This document shows, in pieces, positions 25,033 to 36,545 of a stretch of 64,000 nt of DNA. The notes under the pieces were generated by a model, which worked only from the letters and a program-made list of their open reading frames with translations, was not told where the DNA came from and made no database searches. The translations under genes were made by a program, and so were the position numbers. The stretch lies in contig NMRA01000665.1 of assembly GCA_002633005.1 (NCBI GenBank), positions 153,728-217,727 on the forward strand, written 5' to 3'. Numbering within the stretch: position 1 is the first letter of the stretch; each line of letters begins with the position of its first letter. This DNA is from Phoronis australis. Taxonomy: Eukaryota; Phoronida; Phoronidae.

Positions 25033-26000
25033 ACAAGAGCAACGCGGAGCGTTGAAATACGCCCACGAATGCACCGCTAACGGTGTGCTTCTAGGCGTGT
25101 TTATTTGGAACATAAAAACGGCAACTACATGGCGCAAAATATGTCGAATCCATCCGAGAACTTGTATGTGTCATCAAAGCTATTTACCAAATTTCATAAT
25201 AAAAATCCGTCAAGGAACTTCTGAGAAAACAGAGGAAAATGAAAAAATGAAACTGCCACAAATAAGCTATAAGCGCAAAAAACATAACCGCCACTAAGAA
25301 GCGCAAAAGTAGATAAAGTCGTCGGAAAATCATCATCAGACTTCCTCTTCCCGTTAGGAGCATAAATGCCTATTTCTACAACCATCCTTAGAGTGGTTTG
25401 GCTGACAGAGGGGCAGACGCCAAATAACAAGACTCGAAAACAGTATAAATGGCCACAAAATGGCGCAAAATGCCTCGAATTCTAACGAAAACCGGACGAT
25501 AGCGTCACCTCACTAATAGAGGGCCCAAATGCCAAATTTTATGAAAATCCATCGACGACCCTTTAAGAGTCAGAGGTAAACGTAAAAAATTAAAATTGGC
25601 ACCAGGGGGCACACCGGTAGCCCGATCCGTCCGAAAGTGGTCATGCTCTGTTGTCAACTTCGTATATGCACTCCACCAAAATTCAATAAACATCCTGTAG
25701 ACCATTTAGGAGATACAGTCACGGGCGCAAAAACAAACAAAACTGACACTAAGAGGCGCAATACTATTCCAAGTCACCGGAAAATCGTCGTCAGCCGCCC
25801 CCTTCACAGTAAGCACATGTATGTCAATTTTCAAAATCATCCCTAGAGCGGTTTGGTTGATAGAACGGCGGACGCCAAAATACAGACTCTAAAACAATAA
25901 AAATGGCCTCTAGGTGGCAAGAAACACCTCGAATCCGTCCGAAAACGGGAGGATGGCGTCATCTCACTAATAGATGCCTAACTGCCAAATTTTGGGTTTG
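25033..26000. repeat. Hairpin-ended repeat, truncated copy
   Basis: It starts ACAAGAGCAACGCGGAGCGT, which contains the hairpin CAACGC-GGA-GCGTTG (25040-25054). The interior matches the reverse complement of the element at 44796-46552: blocks TCACTAATAGATG, GGCGGACGCCAAAATA, and a recurrent CTAG(G/T)TGGC-type word. The far terminus (GTGGGCGCA) is not found, so this copy is truncated. No coding capacity is seen. The left end coincides with part of the large duplication. Confidence 0.7.
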
Positions 26001-27356
26001 CCTCTGCTCCATTTTTCCACCATAGGTGATGTCATCATGTAAAAATATCTAAAACGACGAAAAATCCGCTCGAGTTGGCGGCTACCAATCCCTCACAAGG
26101 CTTATTCCTACTCCACTAGGCTGACGTGCTGCAGGCCTAAATGGCGATATTGGTTGAACAAGCAACTACATATGCCTAAGGCACGGAAGTTTGGAAAGTG
26201 TCGTACCATAAGGCCAGTAGTCTGAGTAAAGACAATCGTGAAATAGAGGTGCTCTCTACTAGATTTTACGTTTTAGTCCGCAATAATGTGCTGCCATCGC
26301 CAAGCACGAATTTGCAACATAGTTTTCTCATGCACAGATGCTAATTACAACGCTAAATAGATTTATCCTACACTACCATGCAACTGTCTTTTGTAACATT
26401 CAGGTTGAGCCGCGAAGAAGGGTAATCTGGTCGCGGTCTAGCTAGTGGTACACTTACTATAAAACTCGAGCACCCTCAATGTACATGCTACCGGTGCTCA
26501 GGTAAAAGACCCACAAAAGTACACTGTACTTTAGTTGCAGTTACAACAGCCTTTCTGGATACCTCAAAAAACATGGGCAGGAACTCCTGAATCCCGCGCG
26601 CGAACCACCGAATCACGCCAATGGTGGATGAATTGAGCTTCTTGGGGACCCTAACTGCAAAAATATTCAGCTGCGTTCCCATGAGTCACCAGCATAAATT
26701 AATACCGTAGTAGACTCAACGTTTGAATGGGTTCCTATAGCCACGACGCTGGCCAATAGGTTCATGAGGAGCACTGTTTATCCAGCTCCACTAAGTTGTG
26801 TCTTAGACAATTTATTAGGTAATACGTCACTTAACCATTCACAGACACGAATTCATTCTTACATTTACAAACCCAACATCATACACTCAGAGCACACGTC
26901 ATCGGTGAATTCATTATGATGACATTGATTTCGATGTATGAGTAAACGTCCTGAACTTAAAAGTACAGGACGTTTACTCTCACTGTATTGAAATACACGA
27001 CAGCGTAATAGTATGGATCAAAGTCAAATAGTTATTCAAAATTTGCAACTACGTAATGAATTTCAAATACTTTTTTAATCGATGACCAGCGAAAATAGGC
27101 TCACGAGCATCTTCACAAGAAAATACGAACAAAGTTTCAAATTGAGAAAAATTGGACAACGTCGTATAATTTTAGAAACGTGCAGCTATTTGCAAGTGAA
27201 CCACATCGGGTGTTGTCTCATGACATAGTTCTAAGAAAGAGACTTGTGGAATATTGTCCAATTGGATTTACATTGGAGAGCCTTTTACATCTGTTTATCA
27301 TTATGAAGTCCAAAATTTCAGCCCAGTCGTGTGCTAACATCTGCACGGCAAATTAA
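26001..27356. other. Non-coding stretch 3' of the receptor gene
   Basis: No exon is supported. The portion next to 27357 would be the receptor's 3' untranslated region. Confidence 0.5.
26940..26979. other. Perfect 14-bp inverted repeat (hairpin)
   Basis: GAGTAAACGTCCTG (26940-26953) and CAGGACGTTTACTC (26966-26979) are exact complements around a 12-base loop. It lies about 380 bases beyond the receptor stop codon on the minus strand, so it might sit in the 3' untranslated region. The role is unknown. Confidence 0.8.
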
Positions 27357-28955
27357 TCAATTTTCATCGTCCAAAAAGCGTAAACCGATTTGTCTCCCTA
27401 TCTTAACAAACTGCACACAAACATTTTGTCGAAACAAAAATGATATGGAGATGAGTGTACCTTGTGAAGTGTTTAGAACCATAAAAATATGCCACGTGAT
27501 CTCCTTATCAACAATGTTTGCAATGAAACCAATAATCCATGTCATGCCTGCGCATAGGCAAAGACGAACGATAACCCAAACCAGGCTCCACTGAGGCGCC
27601 ACTTGACTGCGAATTTCCTTGCGGATTCGAAAGAGACGACAAAAAATAACCGAAATAACGACGACATTTACCCCGACCAACACGCCTATTGGAGCACCGA
27701 AGAAGTAAGCAATGGCTGCAGGTTCAGCGATCCAACAAATTTCGTTACCATATCCTACTTCTAGCGGCGAGTCGGGAATAAAATTGAGCACGCACGATGA
27801 ACCGACGATCAAGAGTGGAACTAAAGCTATCAACGGAATTAGCTTACAGGTAAGGTAAAGGTGATTTTTGTTGGACGCTGAGTTAAGCACCATTGATTCT
27901 GTGCTCCATGTCACCTTTGCCACTGAGAAACAGAAAGTAGTTGAGCATGCAAAGTAAAACAAATATAGGCAATGCGTGCTAATTGCCATTGCGACACAAA
28001 GAGGCTTCAGGACAATTGCCTGGGCGCCAAACTGAAAAGATGCCTGTGCTAGACAAAGGGAAGTACATATAATGATTACGTGGCCCCCTCCTTGAGAAGA
28101 CCTCAGTTCCTTGAACAGTACATACACAAACGTAGTAAAGACCAGACCTATTATGGAAACTATCGTCAACCAAAAAGAAACCAATGAAGCCGTGCTCTTC
28201 GTGAGTAGGACATTTGATGGACAGTGTTGTTCAATAATATCCGTGATACTGGAGTATTCTTCTTGACAAATTTCTACGGTGGAGTTATTCACTTTCCGGA
28301 ACCATTTTTGGAAGGTCAGTGGCTCACAGGAATTATTTAAAGCTATTGCCTTTAAGGTATCGATTGTGCTGAGATTTATGTATATACGGGGGCAGTCCAT
28401 CAATACGGAATCTAAAGGAATTTTGCCTTCAGTACCATCAACACGTAGTTGTATGTTTCCCTCTGCGTGTTGATCAAAAATATCAACATTGCTGAAGACA
28501 GATTTGGACATGGTGTTTGCGTAGGCAAACGTTTGGATAGGATTCACGTACGACTTGACGGTAACTTTAGTTTCGATATAAAGAAACTTATAATGATCGG
28601 ACAAAGCGATATCTAAAGAAGATACTTTGTGCAGTTTTAAAGTGACTCTTAAGAAATATTCTGATGCGTTTATGATTTTACATGACACTTCTAACCACCG
28701 AATGATCTTTTCTTTTGTAAGCTTGTCCAGGCTTGGTGGGTGAAAGTAAGGTTTTCTAGGATGCCCTGCTCGTACGTTGACGTAACCGAAGATGGACTGT
28801 GTCGTGTCAAATGATTTTAGTGCCTCCGACCCTGCTGTGACCGGTATTTCTGCTTCGATGAAAAACAAAAGACCGCTAATGTTCTTGTACGCCTCCACAC
28901 AGGTTCCGCAGTCAAGAAAACGCATTGGTCCACAATGCAAAGGCACGTCGTTGCC
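27357..28955 (-). CDS. Receptor exon 2: extracellular stalk and seven-helix domain, to stop
   Basis: The exon begins after an acceptor (TTTCATTCCCAG) in phase 0 and runs 532 codons to TGA at 27357. Residues 1-255 are an extracellular region (CGPMRFLDCGTC near the start, several N-glycosylation sequons). Seven hydrophobic helices follow at about 258-281, 291-313, 318-343, 368-390, 411-440, 455-481 and 487-508. Motifs fit the secretin/adhesion/Methuselah-like (family B) fold: EICWIAEP before helix 5, RLCLCAGMTWIIGF in helix 6, LNTSQG in helix 7. There is no GAIN/GPS cleavage motif before helix 1, unlike adhesion receptors. The cytoplasmic tail is short and ends DDEN. It pairs in phase with the SMB exon at 32651-33637, giving an 861-residue receptor if no exon lies between. 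Ligand unknown. Confidence 0.85.
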   Translation of the reverse strand, partial: GNDVPLHCGPMRFLDCGTCVEAYKNISGLLFFIEAEIPVTAGSEALKSFDTTQSIFGYVNVRAGHPRKPYFHPPSLDKLTKEKIIRWLEVSCKIINASEYFLRVTLKLHKVSSLDIALSDHYKFLYIETKVTVKSYVNPIQTFAYANTMSKSVFSNVDIFDQHAEGNIQLRVDGTEGKIPLDSVLMDCPRIYINLSTIDTLKAIALNNSCEPLTFQKWFRKVNNSTVEICQEEYSSITDIIEQHCPSNVLLTKSTASLVSFWLTIVSIIGLVFTTFVYVLFKELRSSQGGGHVIIICTSLCLAQASFQFGAQAIVLKPLCVAMAISTHCLYLFYFACSTTFCFSVAKVTWSTESMVLNSASNKNHLYLTCKLIPLIALVPLLIVGSSCVLNFIPDSPLEVGYGNEICWIAEPAAIAYFFGAPIGVLVGVNVVVISVIFCRLFRIRKEIRSQVAPQWSLVWVIVRLCLCAGMTWIIGFIANIVDKEITWHIFMVLNTSQGTLISISFLFRQNVCVQFVKIGRQIGLRFLDDEN

Positions 28956-29333
28956 CTGGGAATGAAATATATGCGATCAAAATTCCAATTGCAACAGTTA
29001 AGTTGTTAAAACTTTCAATGATTTTCGACAAAAATTTCTTTGAAAATTTATCCAGCGATGCCTGCATCTTTTGCATGTTTACTGCAGTGAACATTAAGCT
29101 GTTCCTAGAACGAGCAATATAAAATCATTTATAATTTCTGGCTAACAGAAGTCGAGCTGCCGAGCATCCTTCCATTACATATTCCTAAGATATTTGGTGA
29201 ATTTGGTCTTAATGCTCAGGTAATTATTGTTCAGCCTTCAATTTAGTCTAATGGTTACATTAGGGAGTCATCTAGCCGCATGAAGAGTGGTGTCAAATTA
29301 CAGCTAGGAAAGATGCATGGAACTTTTATATCA
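28369..29333. repeat. 965-bp tandem duplication, unit A
   Basis: Contains the 5' part of receptor exon 2 and adjoining intron. It is followed by a single N and an equally long unit B (29335-30299), with a few percent divergence and no indels noticed. Confidence 0.9.
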
Positions 29334-29334
29334 N

Positions 29335-29921
29335 CTAAGATTCATGTATATACGGGGGCAGGCCATCAATACGGATTCTAAAAGAATTTTGCCTTCAGTA
29401 CTATCAACATATAGTTGTATGTTTCCCTCTGGGTGTTGATCAAAAATATCAACATTGCTGAAGACAGATTTGGACATGGTGTTTGCGAAGGCAAACGTTT
29501 GGATAGGATTCACGTACGACTTGACGGTAACTTTAGTTTGGATATAAAGAAACTTGTAATGATCGGACAAAGTGATATCTAAAAATGATACATTGTGCAG
29601 TTTTAAAGTGACTCTTAAGAAATATTCCGGTGCATTTATGATTTTGCATGACACTTCTAACCACCGAATAATCTTTTCTTTTGTAAGCTTGTCCAGGTTT
29701 TGTGGGTGAAAGTAAGGTTTTCTAGGATGCCCTGCTCGTATGTTGACGTAACCGAAGATGGACTGTGTCGTGTCAAATGATTTTACTGCCTCCGACCCTT
29801 CTGTGACCGGTATTTCCGCTTCGATGAAAAACAAAAGACCGCTAATGTTCTTGTACGCCTCCACACAGGTTCCGCAGTCAAGAAAACGCATTGGTCCACA
29901 ATGCAAAGGCACGTCGTTGCC
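29335..29921 (-). pseudogene. Partial second copy of receptor exon 2
   Basis: This repeats the acceptor (TTTCATTCACAG) and the first 196 or so codons of exon 2, then stops dead at the N at 29334. It differs from exon 2 by about 19 residues over 193, with the reading frame intact. It lacks the helices, so on its own it could not make a receptor. Lying inside the receptor intron between the SMB exon and exon 2, it is either a local exon duplication or, more simply, the other haplotype placed in tandem by assembly. The N exactly at the junction favours the latter. Confidence 0.8.
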
Positions 29922-30299
29922 CTGTGAATGAAATATATGTGATCAAAATTCCAATTGCAACAGTTAAGTTGATAAAACTTTCAATGACTTTCGACAAAAA
30001 TTTCTTTGAAAATTTATCCAGCGATGCATGCAGCTTTTGCATGTTTACTGCAGTGAACATTAAGCTGTTCCTAGAACGAGCAATATAAAATCATTCATAA
30101 TTTCTGGCTAACAGAAGTCGAGCTGCCGAGCATCCTTCCATTACATATTCCTAAGATATTTGGTGAATTTGGTCTTAATGCTCAGGTAATTATTGTTCAG
30201 CCTTCAATTTAGTCTAATGGTTACATTAGGGAGTCATCTAGCCGCATGAAGAGTGGTGTCAAATTACAGCTAGGAAAGATGCATGGAACTTTTATATCA

Positions 30300-32650
30300 G
30301 TCTGGAAATATCTAGGTACCATTTTATCTGTATGAAGATAAATGTCAAAATACATCAAGGTATCGATGTGTGTTATCTTCACACAGACCTCAAAATTTTA
30401 CGCCTCCGTTACATGTACACGTAATTCTTCTAGTAAACTATTCATGGAACGTATATCAACAGGTAGAGCTTATATCCTCATGCAAGTCTGCATGTAAGTT
30501 AATAGAAACTCACCTTGACCATTACAACGAGTTATAAATCCAATACGCTTTACTGTTAATAGAAATTTTAAACCATTCTTTAGGATGCCAGCGACAGCCA
30601 CGCAAACCAGCATGGGTAATATTTTGGAAATCATTAGGAACGACTGTCTACGTCATACGAAGTGTTTTTGAATAAGTTCAGCATATTGAACTTTTTCAGG
30701 TTAAAATACTATCTTCGGGACAGTGGTATACTACATTGTATTTAGAACAATAATAAGTTTGGTTTGTGTCCTTAATCTGGATGGCCATTTGTTAGGCTGG
30801 CCGTTGGTCTGAAGTGTAGATAATTTGAAATGAAATTCCAGCATTTAATGGCCCGACGAGCAGACAGTCTGAAGGGTATATAGTCAAAACGCGAGGCTCC
30901 CTGGCGCTCACCGAATATTTTTTATCGGTTTCACACATGTGTGATTTTTTGGAGGCAAATGTCTTAAAAAGAGAAAGAATGGATCAAAATTCCTACAAAA
31001 TGATATTTTTTACATCTCACCAAACCAAACTTATGTTCTAAATCTCTGCGATTTTGGATATAGACTCTAGCTGTTGGTTTTTATACGGAGTAACTCTTAA
31101 AAAGCTTCATCCCGTCGCCAGTGAAGAATTCAGCTCACTCCAAACTGGCAACTAATAAAATAATTGTATACATGCACTTAATCGTGAAGAAAAAGTTGGG
31201 ACCACTGAAGAACTAAAGTGTAACCTTCTAACTACGGAAGGACAGCTCCCACGGAAGAACCGATAATAAGATGTTTTGAAATGTTACCATTTCTTTCGAA
31301 ATTCAATGACCGATTCTCCGATGTGTTATTTTGACATGAAATATACTCGGCATTTTAGAAATGATCATCGTTAAAATAGCCAATAACTCTCATCTTATAG
31401 TTTTAGAGAAATTCTTCCGAATCAACCAATCGATACATTTTTTGAAATTATTCAGTTCCATGATCTTTCTGAAAATTTTTAATTAAATAACCTATCCTTG
31501 AAGTCAATGTAGCACCGTTTTTCTAACATCTTATTATAGGCAATATTGTAGAGATCTCATGATGACACTTGCGGGGGGTATTTCACGATGTAACGGATAT
31601 TTATGTTGTCCCTGTTTCGTTGTACAACGCGGTATTAGACATTCCATTCCTATAGTTCTATGGTCGGGTCAAAATGTCTTGATGAAGCGACACAGCATGT
31701 TTTAACTGCTAATGCATGTAGCAGAAATAAATCACGAAATAACGTCTACATTTCCATGGGTGGTTCTGTTGGAGATTCCTGATGTAAAATAAAGCTTAGT
31801 TTAAGTTCATTTCAACTGAAAACTTAATTATTAAGATAACAGAAAGGTGTGGTGTTGCTGTTTGGACGAAAAAATATCATATTAACCCCCTTAACTCTCG
31901 ACAGTTTTTGAAACAAACTTCGGATTCAATCGGAATTGTTAGGTACTTACTTGATCACCATGGTATATTTCATTCACACTTCTAAGTACTGAAGTAGCTA
32001 TTTATTTTTCAAAGGGACTTAGCATCAGGCAGTCACAAGGGGGCAACGCTGAAGTACACATGTAATTCTTCGCGTCTGGCAGAGAGGAGAGTGAAACATG
32101 CTGCTGACTTGGGTGTCATTGATTCTTCAAATTTTGACATATTTTTAGTCGCGTTTTCACCAATTTAGTTTCTGTTTGGAGTGTGATTTCCAATCAAGTA
32201 GATATAAGAGCACTATGTAACATTCTTTCTAACAATTCTTTCAGGATGTAAATTTTGTCGTGAATTAAAAGTCACATGACAGAAGCTTACAACTTTACTA
32301 GATGCACTATACGCATTTTTCATATTTAGTTGTGGTCAAATTTGAACATGGACATAAACTAGGATATCCCGCCAAATAAAAATGATTGATGTCCCTCGGG
32401 TTGACGATACAGTACACTTTGAATTGCATTTTAATGCTTTTCATAAAAAACTGGTTGTCACGAATAGGTTAATCTGCTCTTGGCTGTTTGGGTGACGTGT
32501 CGCATTAAATACTTTTGCCTATCACCCAGAATCCACCGTTCGGCGATCGATGTTCCAAAGTTTGTCAAATTTGGCCATTTTTCGAGGGTCATACATGTAC
32601 GTGTACAAAACATCGGGATAAAATTTTCAAGAGCAGGAAGCAACACTTAC
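30300..32650. other. Receptor intron (remaining part)
   Basis: Non-coding by inspection apart from a possible short exon end at 30514 on the minus strand (coding for a hydrophobic peptide ending CNGQ, donor CAAG|GTGAGT). That site resembles another at 46964. The rest is AT-rich without recognised repeats. Confidence 0.5.
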
Positions 32651-33637
32651 CGATACTGGGTCAAGCAAAGTATTTTTGTTGCATATGTCAGTGTGCTCCT
32701 CCAAAGTGGTGATAAAGTTGAATATAGCCGAAAATGAGACCTGTGGTATGAAGGCGTCAAAGATATAGTGTTTGTTCAAACAAACCAGGCTATCAGCACT
32801 TACATTATTGCAATGCGCACAATAAATGTTATCATATTGTTTTCCGGTTGTACGATCGACAACAGCGTTGTTGTACATGTTACATTGCTGTTCGGATTCA
32901 GGTAGTAACGCGCAAGATCTGGAAGAGTTTGGAAAGCATTTCTTAATTGATTCCTTGTTTCGAGGGCGCAACAGAAACTGCGTGTCTTGACCGTCAAGCA
33001 TAACGGATGGAGAACTGTAAAGTCGTCTATTCCAAGTGATGGCGTCATCAACTCTTTGAGATGATGGAATCACGAATGTGTTCCAAGGTACCGCGGAGGT
33101 AACATTGTTGCAAAGAGCGCAGTGCACGTTGCGGAAATGAGTGTCGTTGAGCTGAACAGGTACCATGGCGGAAGTACTTCGAAACACGTCATCTAAGTTG
33201 AAAGTAAAGGATGCTTCGTCTTCACACATTCTACGCAATCTGTCTGGAGATTCAGCTGGACACGTAGACACCATGACGACGTATGTAAATTGTTTTAGTG
33301 TCGGAATTGTCAGTTGTTGCGATGTTGCATTGAATTGGTAGTAGAAGTTCGAGATGGAGACGCAGCGCTTTTCATCAACAAACGGTATTCGCGTGTCAAC
33401 GTTTTCTGGACAGGATATGTTGACTTGATCATGTACACCAAGACAACAAGTACCATAATTAATACAGTCCTTTCCACAGTCACAATACTTCTTAATTTTA
33501 CCAAAGCACAGATCCTCTTGTGAACAACGATGACCGTCAGTGGTACACACATCCAAGAAATCAACGGATGCATTCACTACGAACAGTGAAATTGAGATAC
33601 AAAGCAAAAATGAGACAACAGCTCCCGTGCGGAACAT
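32651..33637 (-). CDS. Receptor exon 1: signal peptide, somatomedin-B-like domain, cysteine-rich ectodomain
   Basis: ATG at 33637 opens 329 codons that end in phase 0 at an excellent donor (GTATCG|GTAAGTG). Residues 1-24 form a signal peptide (VVSFLLCISISLFVVNAS). Residues 31-65 are somatomedin-B-like, with tightly spaced cysteines ending CDCGKDCINYGTCC. Later come two related CxxCNNV motifs (HCALCNNV at about 173-179 and YCAHCNNV at about 273-279) and several sequons, typical of an extracellular glycoprotein. SMB domains followed by such cysteine motifs and a seven-helix domain occur in invertebrate orphan receptors, from family knowledge. The next in-phase exon on this strand is 27357-28955. 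The start is chosen because the signal peptide begins there and no upstream frame exists. Confidence 0.8.
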
Positions 33638-35685
33638 CGCAAAAATTGTTTACCGAACGCTATCATGCTGTAACTTTTATTGTGCGTCGACGATTCCTAA
33701 TGGAGACAAAATAATTAAAGGTGATAATAACACATAATGTATTTTGGATTTTCTTGTGGTAATTATGTACCTAATTTTCTCAGACGCGAAGGAAATCAAG
33801 CAACATTGTGAGTGCACAAATTCATAAAACTACGCCGACTGGAAATTTTTTCTCTTCTTTCATATTTCATATTCCTCCATATCGTTCAAAATTTTACCGC
33901 CCCCTGGTCGTCGGCAAATTCGCACCCTGGCATATGCGGCGAAGTTGGAGAGAGACACACCCCTGGGAGGAAGCCACTAAAACCTACAAACCCGTACTTC
34001 AACAAAGTTTCTCTCGAATACGTTACACGATTAGCTTAGGATTTTGACCTTGAGGATGTCAAAATCATGTACTGCAAATTTATTCTTTCGGGGTTGGAAC
34101 TAAACTGAAAAATCTTATCGCAAACTGCGTAATCTGGAGAAACATTGGGATACATAAAATCGCCAGCTTCCAAATGAGTAAATGGAAACTGTTCTTGGAA
34201 ATTTAAATTAACTGTTTCGTTTTTTGCCGATGCTCAAAACGACGTCTAAGTTTACGAGTAACCTTATTAAGGGTGATCTTCAGAATGAGTGTAGGTGGTG
34301 TGATGTTCTGAGGTACATCTGACTTACCCACGCCTCATTTTTCGGCCGTTTGCATGAAACAGGCAAGTTATAACCGAAGGGATCCCTGTTAGTGCGCACT
34401 TTCTGAAAAGTTCACACTTTTAAGGTCAAGCTTCGAATGTATGATTTGAAATTCAGATTCCAGTGACCCCTAGCTGGTACACTAACACAAATGCTGTTTT
34501 GAAATCCCTTGTTGAAACACCGGTAGGCCTTCCTTAGTTTCTTTTGGTTATGAAACTGAGTTTCATAAATCCATGTTAAAATTAGCCGATACAAATATTT
34601 CCGAGAACATCACTTCAAACTGATGTGCAGTGGTCGGAAGAGAGAATTTCCCCAAATGTGCACCCTGTATTTATGTTCAATGATACATCATCAATTTTTT
34701 ACAGTATTAGCTTCCAATCGTCAAAAATAGTCTGTGAATCAAACGATTAAAAATAGATATAAACGTGTAAACGCGACGCCACTGGACCCTCGCCGGTTAC
34801 CTGGTTAACTGAAGGTTGTTAATTTGTACATGTAAGACATTTTGAAAAAAGAAGTTGTCTATTGCAGTATTTTTAGTTGCAAGACGTAATTTGATTTTAA
34901 AGAAGGCAGTGGGTCCTAGTTCCTTTACTCCGTGTCGTGGGTCCGAGCTTCACTGGGCGACATTGTTGTACCCTAGGTTTGTAGCCTCTCACCTGTGTTT
35001 TCACTGAATTAGTAAGCCAAAAAAGTGGTTTTAGGTGCAATGCGCGTGTACCAGACCGCTGTATTATTATTATAAACACCTATACACCTAAATTCACGAC
35101 AATCTTGCCTAACGTTTGAGTAAAACTGTTTTCTCATGATGTCGTGAAACTGTAACTATTTGCTATGCAAGTTAAATTATCTGGGTCGAAATCGCACAAT
35201 TCTTAATTCGCCGATGGTCGCGTTTGGCAGTGAGTGGTTAAATTGCCGAAAAGTGGGTTTCTGCGAAATAGTAACAAATGGTACTGCCAGCGTACAACGT
35301 GTACTATTTTGGCTACTTCCTCTGGAGCGAAATAATTTGGTTGCACTAATCGTTACGAGTAATCACTAACTGAACGCAGTCCTATGGGCTTTTCTTCCGA
35401 GGTTGTCGTACTGTAGGTGCACATAGTCAAACATCAGACCAACGCAATAACAAGCAAATGAGAACACGATACAACAGCGACCTCCTGTGCTGCATTCTTT
35501 AGTTAACGCGGCTACAAACCCGCTTACCAACCAAGAAAAGAAATTTTGATTTTATACCAATTGGCACTGTAAAATTGGTCTCCGATTATTCCTTTCTCAG
35601 ATGAGAAATGATTTTAAAGTTTTCAAAGCATTGACATTTGAGAAGCCAAAGAGAAGAGACTGGTCTTAGGCGGCAATAAAGAAGA
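33638..35685. other. Intergenic stretch 5' of the receptor gene
   Basis: The portion next to 33637 should hold the receptor promoter and 5' untranslated region on the minus strand, but no core-promoter motif can be defended. No exon or repeat is recognised up to the LTR element. Confidence 0.4.
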
Positions 35686-35690
35686 GTTGT
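35686..35690. other. Target-site duplication AGTTG, left
   Basis: The five bases immediately before the element's first base (TGTCAG) are repeated at 40543-40547 after its last base (CTGACA). Confidence 0.85.
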
Positions 35691-35797
35691 GTCAGAATAA
35701 ATATTGCTTAAGTAATTAGTAAGAATAGATCCACTTTAAGTTGCCCAAAATTTGTGCATATGTACTTTTAAATCATGGGATCAGACTTGTTTACATG
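35691..35797 (+). repeat. Truncated 5' LTR remnant
   Basis: These bases match the first 94 bp of the 3' LTR (39663-39756), apart from substitutions and a 12-13-bp indel near 35705. At about 35797 the match ends and gag coding begins abruptly. Most of the LTR and the leader were therefore deleted. Confidence 0.8.
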
Positions 35798-36545
35798 TCG
35801 CGTCGACGACATGGATGCCTTCCTAGCCCGATTTGAGACGTTCGCCACAAGCCAGAAATGGGATAAATCGGAGTGGGCTGTGGAATTGAGTACATTATTG
35901 ACAGGTAAAGGCCTACAGGTGTTCAACAACATGCCGTCCGACCAAATTAACAACTATGACCAACTAAAGGTGGCGCTGCTGCACAGGTATGAATTAACCA
36001 AAGATGGGTTTCGACGAAAGTTTAGAGATTCCAAGCCTCAAAAGGGTGAAAATGTGTTCCAATTCGGGGCAAGACTGAAAAGGCTCTTTGACCGATGGAC
36101 ACACCTGGCGGAGGTCGAGGCGACTTATGATGGTCTCAGAGACTTACTGATCCGAGAGCAGTTTCTGGGAGTATGCCATCCTGAGATGTCCGTATTTCTT
36201 AGGGAACGGAAACCGAAGACCTTCGACGAGATGTCGGCCATTGCTCAACAGTACATGGACGCCCACTGTACTGGTTTGTTGGGCAAAGGCTTTGTAAAGA
36301 TAGACTTGGGACAGGTAGCCAGAAGACAGGCACCGCCAAGCAACACAGAAGAACGGAGGACAGAGACTCCTCGTTCGTCAATGACCAGAAACAAGGGTGA
36401 CAATGAGTGTTTCAATTGTCATCGGAAAGGTCATCTAGCAAGGGACTGTGGAATGAAAGACTTTCAGTCCAAAAGATTTGCTGCAGGTAAGCAGTCGTCT
36501 GCCTCGCAGCAGGAAAGGGCCAAGACAGAAGACACCAAGAAGTAG
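35775..36545 (+). CDS. gag: gag polyprotein with SCAN-like capsid region and CCHC zinc knuckle
   Basis: A 256-codon frame ends at TAG (36543-36545). Residues 75-165 resemble the SCAN/gag capsid fold: FRRKFRDSKPQKGE, LKRLFDRW, REQFLGV and LRERKPKTFDEM correspond to SCAN helices. A zinc knuckle CFNCHRKGHLARDC lies at residues 214-227. The ATG at 35775 lies within the LTR remnant, so about the first seven residues are LTR-derived; the authentic gag start has been deleted. Published work derives the vertebrate SCAN domain from Gmr1-like gag proteins, which fits. The TAG is directly followed, in the same frame, by protease coding sequence. Confidence 0.85.
   Translation: MGSDLFTCRVDDMDAFLARFETFATSQKWDKSEWAVELSTLLTGKGLQVFNNMPSDQINNYDQLKVALLHRYELTKDGFRRKFRDSKPQKGENVFQFGARLKRLFDRWTHLAEVEATYDGLRDLLIREQFLGVCHPEMSVFLRERKPKTFDEMSAIAQQYMDAHCTGLLGKGFVKIDLGQVARRQAPPSNTEERRTETPRSSMTRNKGDNECFNCHRKGHLARDCGMKDFQSKRFAAGKQSSASQQERAKTEDTKK

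Larger units (their letters stand above)
18978..25535. repeat. Large segmental duplication, copy 1 (partner from 50919)
   Basis: Homology starts at TGTTGCAGCTAAACATCACA (18978; 50919) and runs collinearly in the same orientation until copy 2 leaves the window at 64000. Divergence is several percent, plus indels. Copy 1 lacks two insertions seen in copy 2: a 332-bp LTR at 53216-53547 and a LINE at 54321-60090. It carries about 157 bp near 22700-22857 that copy 2 has lost. A block at about 24182-24535 is unrelated to its counterpart at about 62218-62990. No intact gene is visible; a piggyBac-like relic lies at 19300-19800. Confidence 0.9.

Noticed and set aside
28912-29094. 60-codon minus-strand frame overlapping the exon 2 acceptor
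   Set aside because: It runs through the splice acceptor into the wrong frame of exon 2; it is intron sequence duplicated at 29878-30060.
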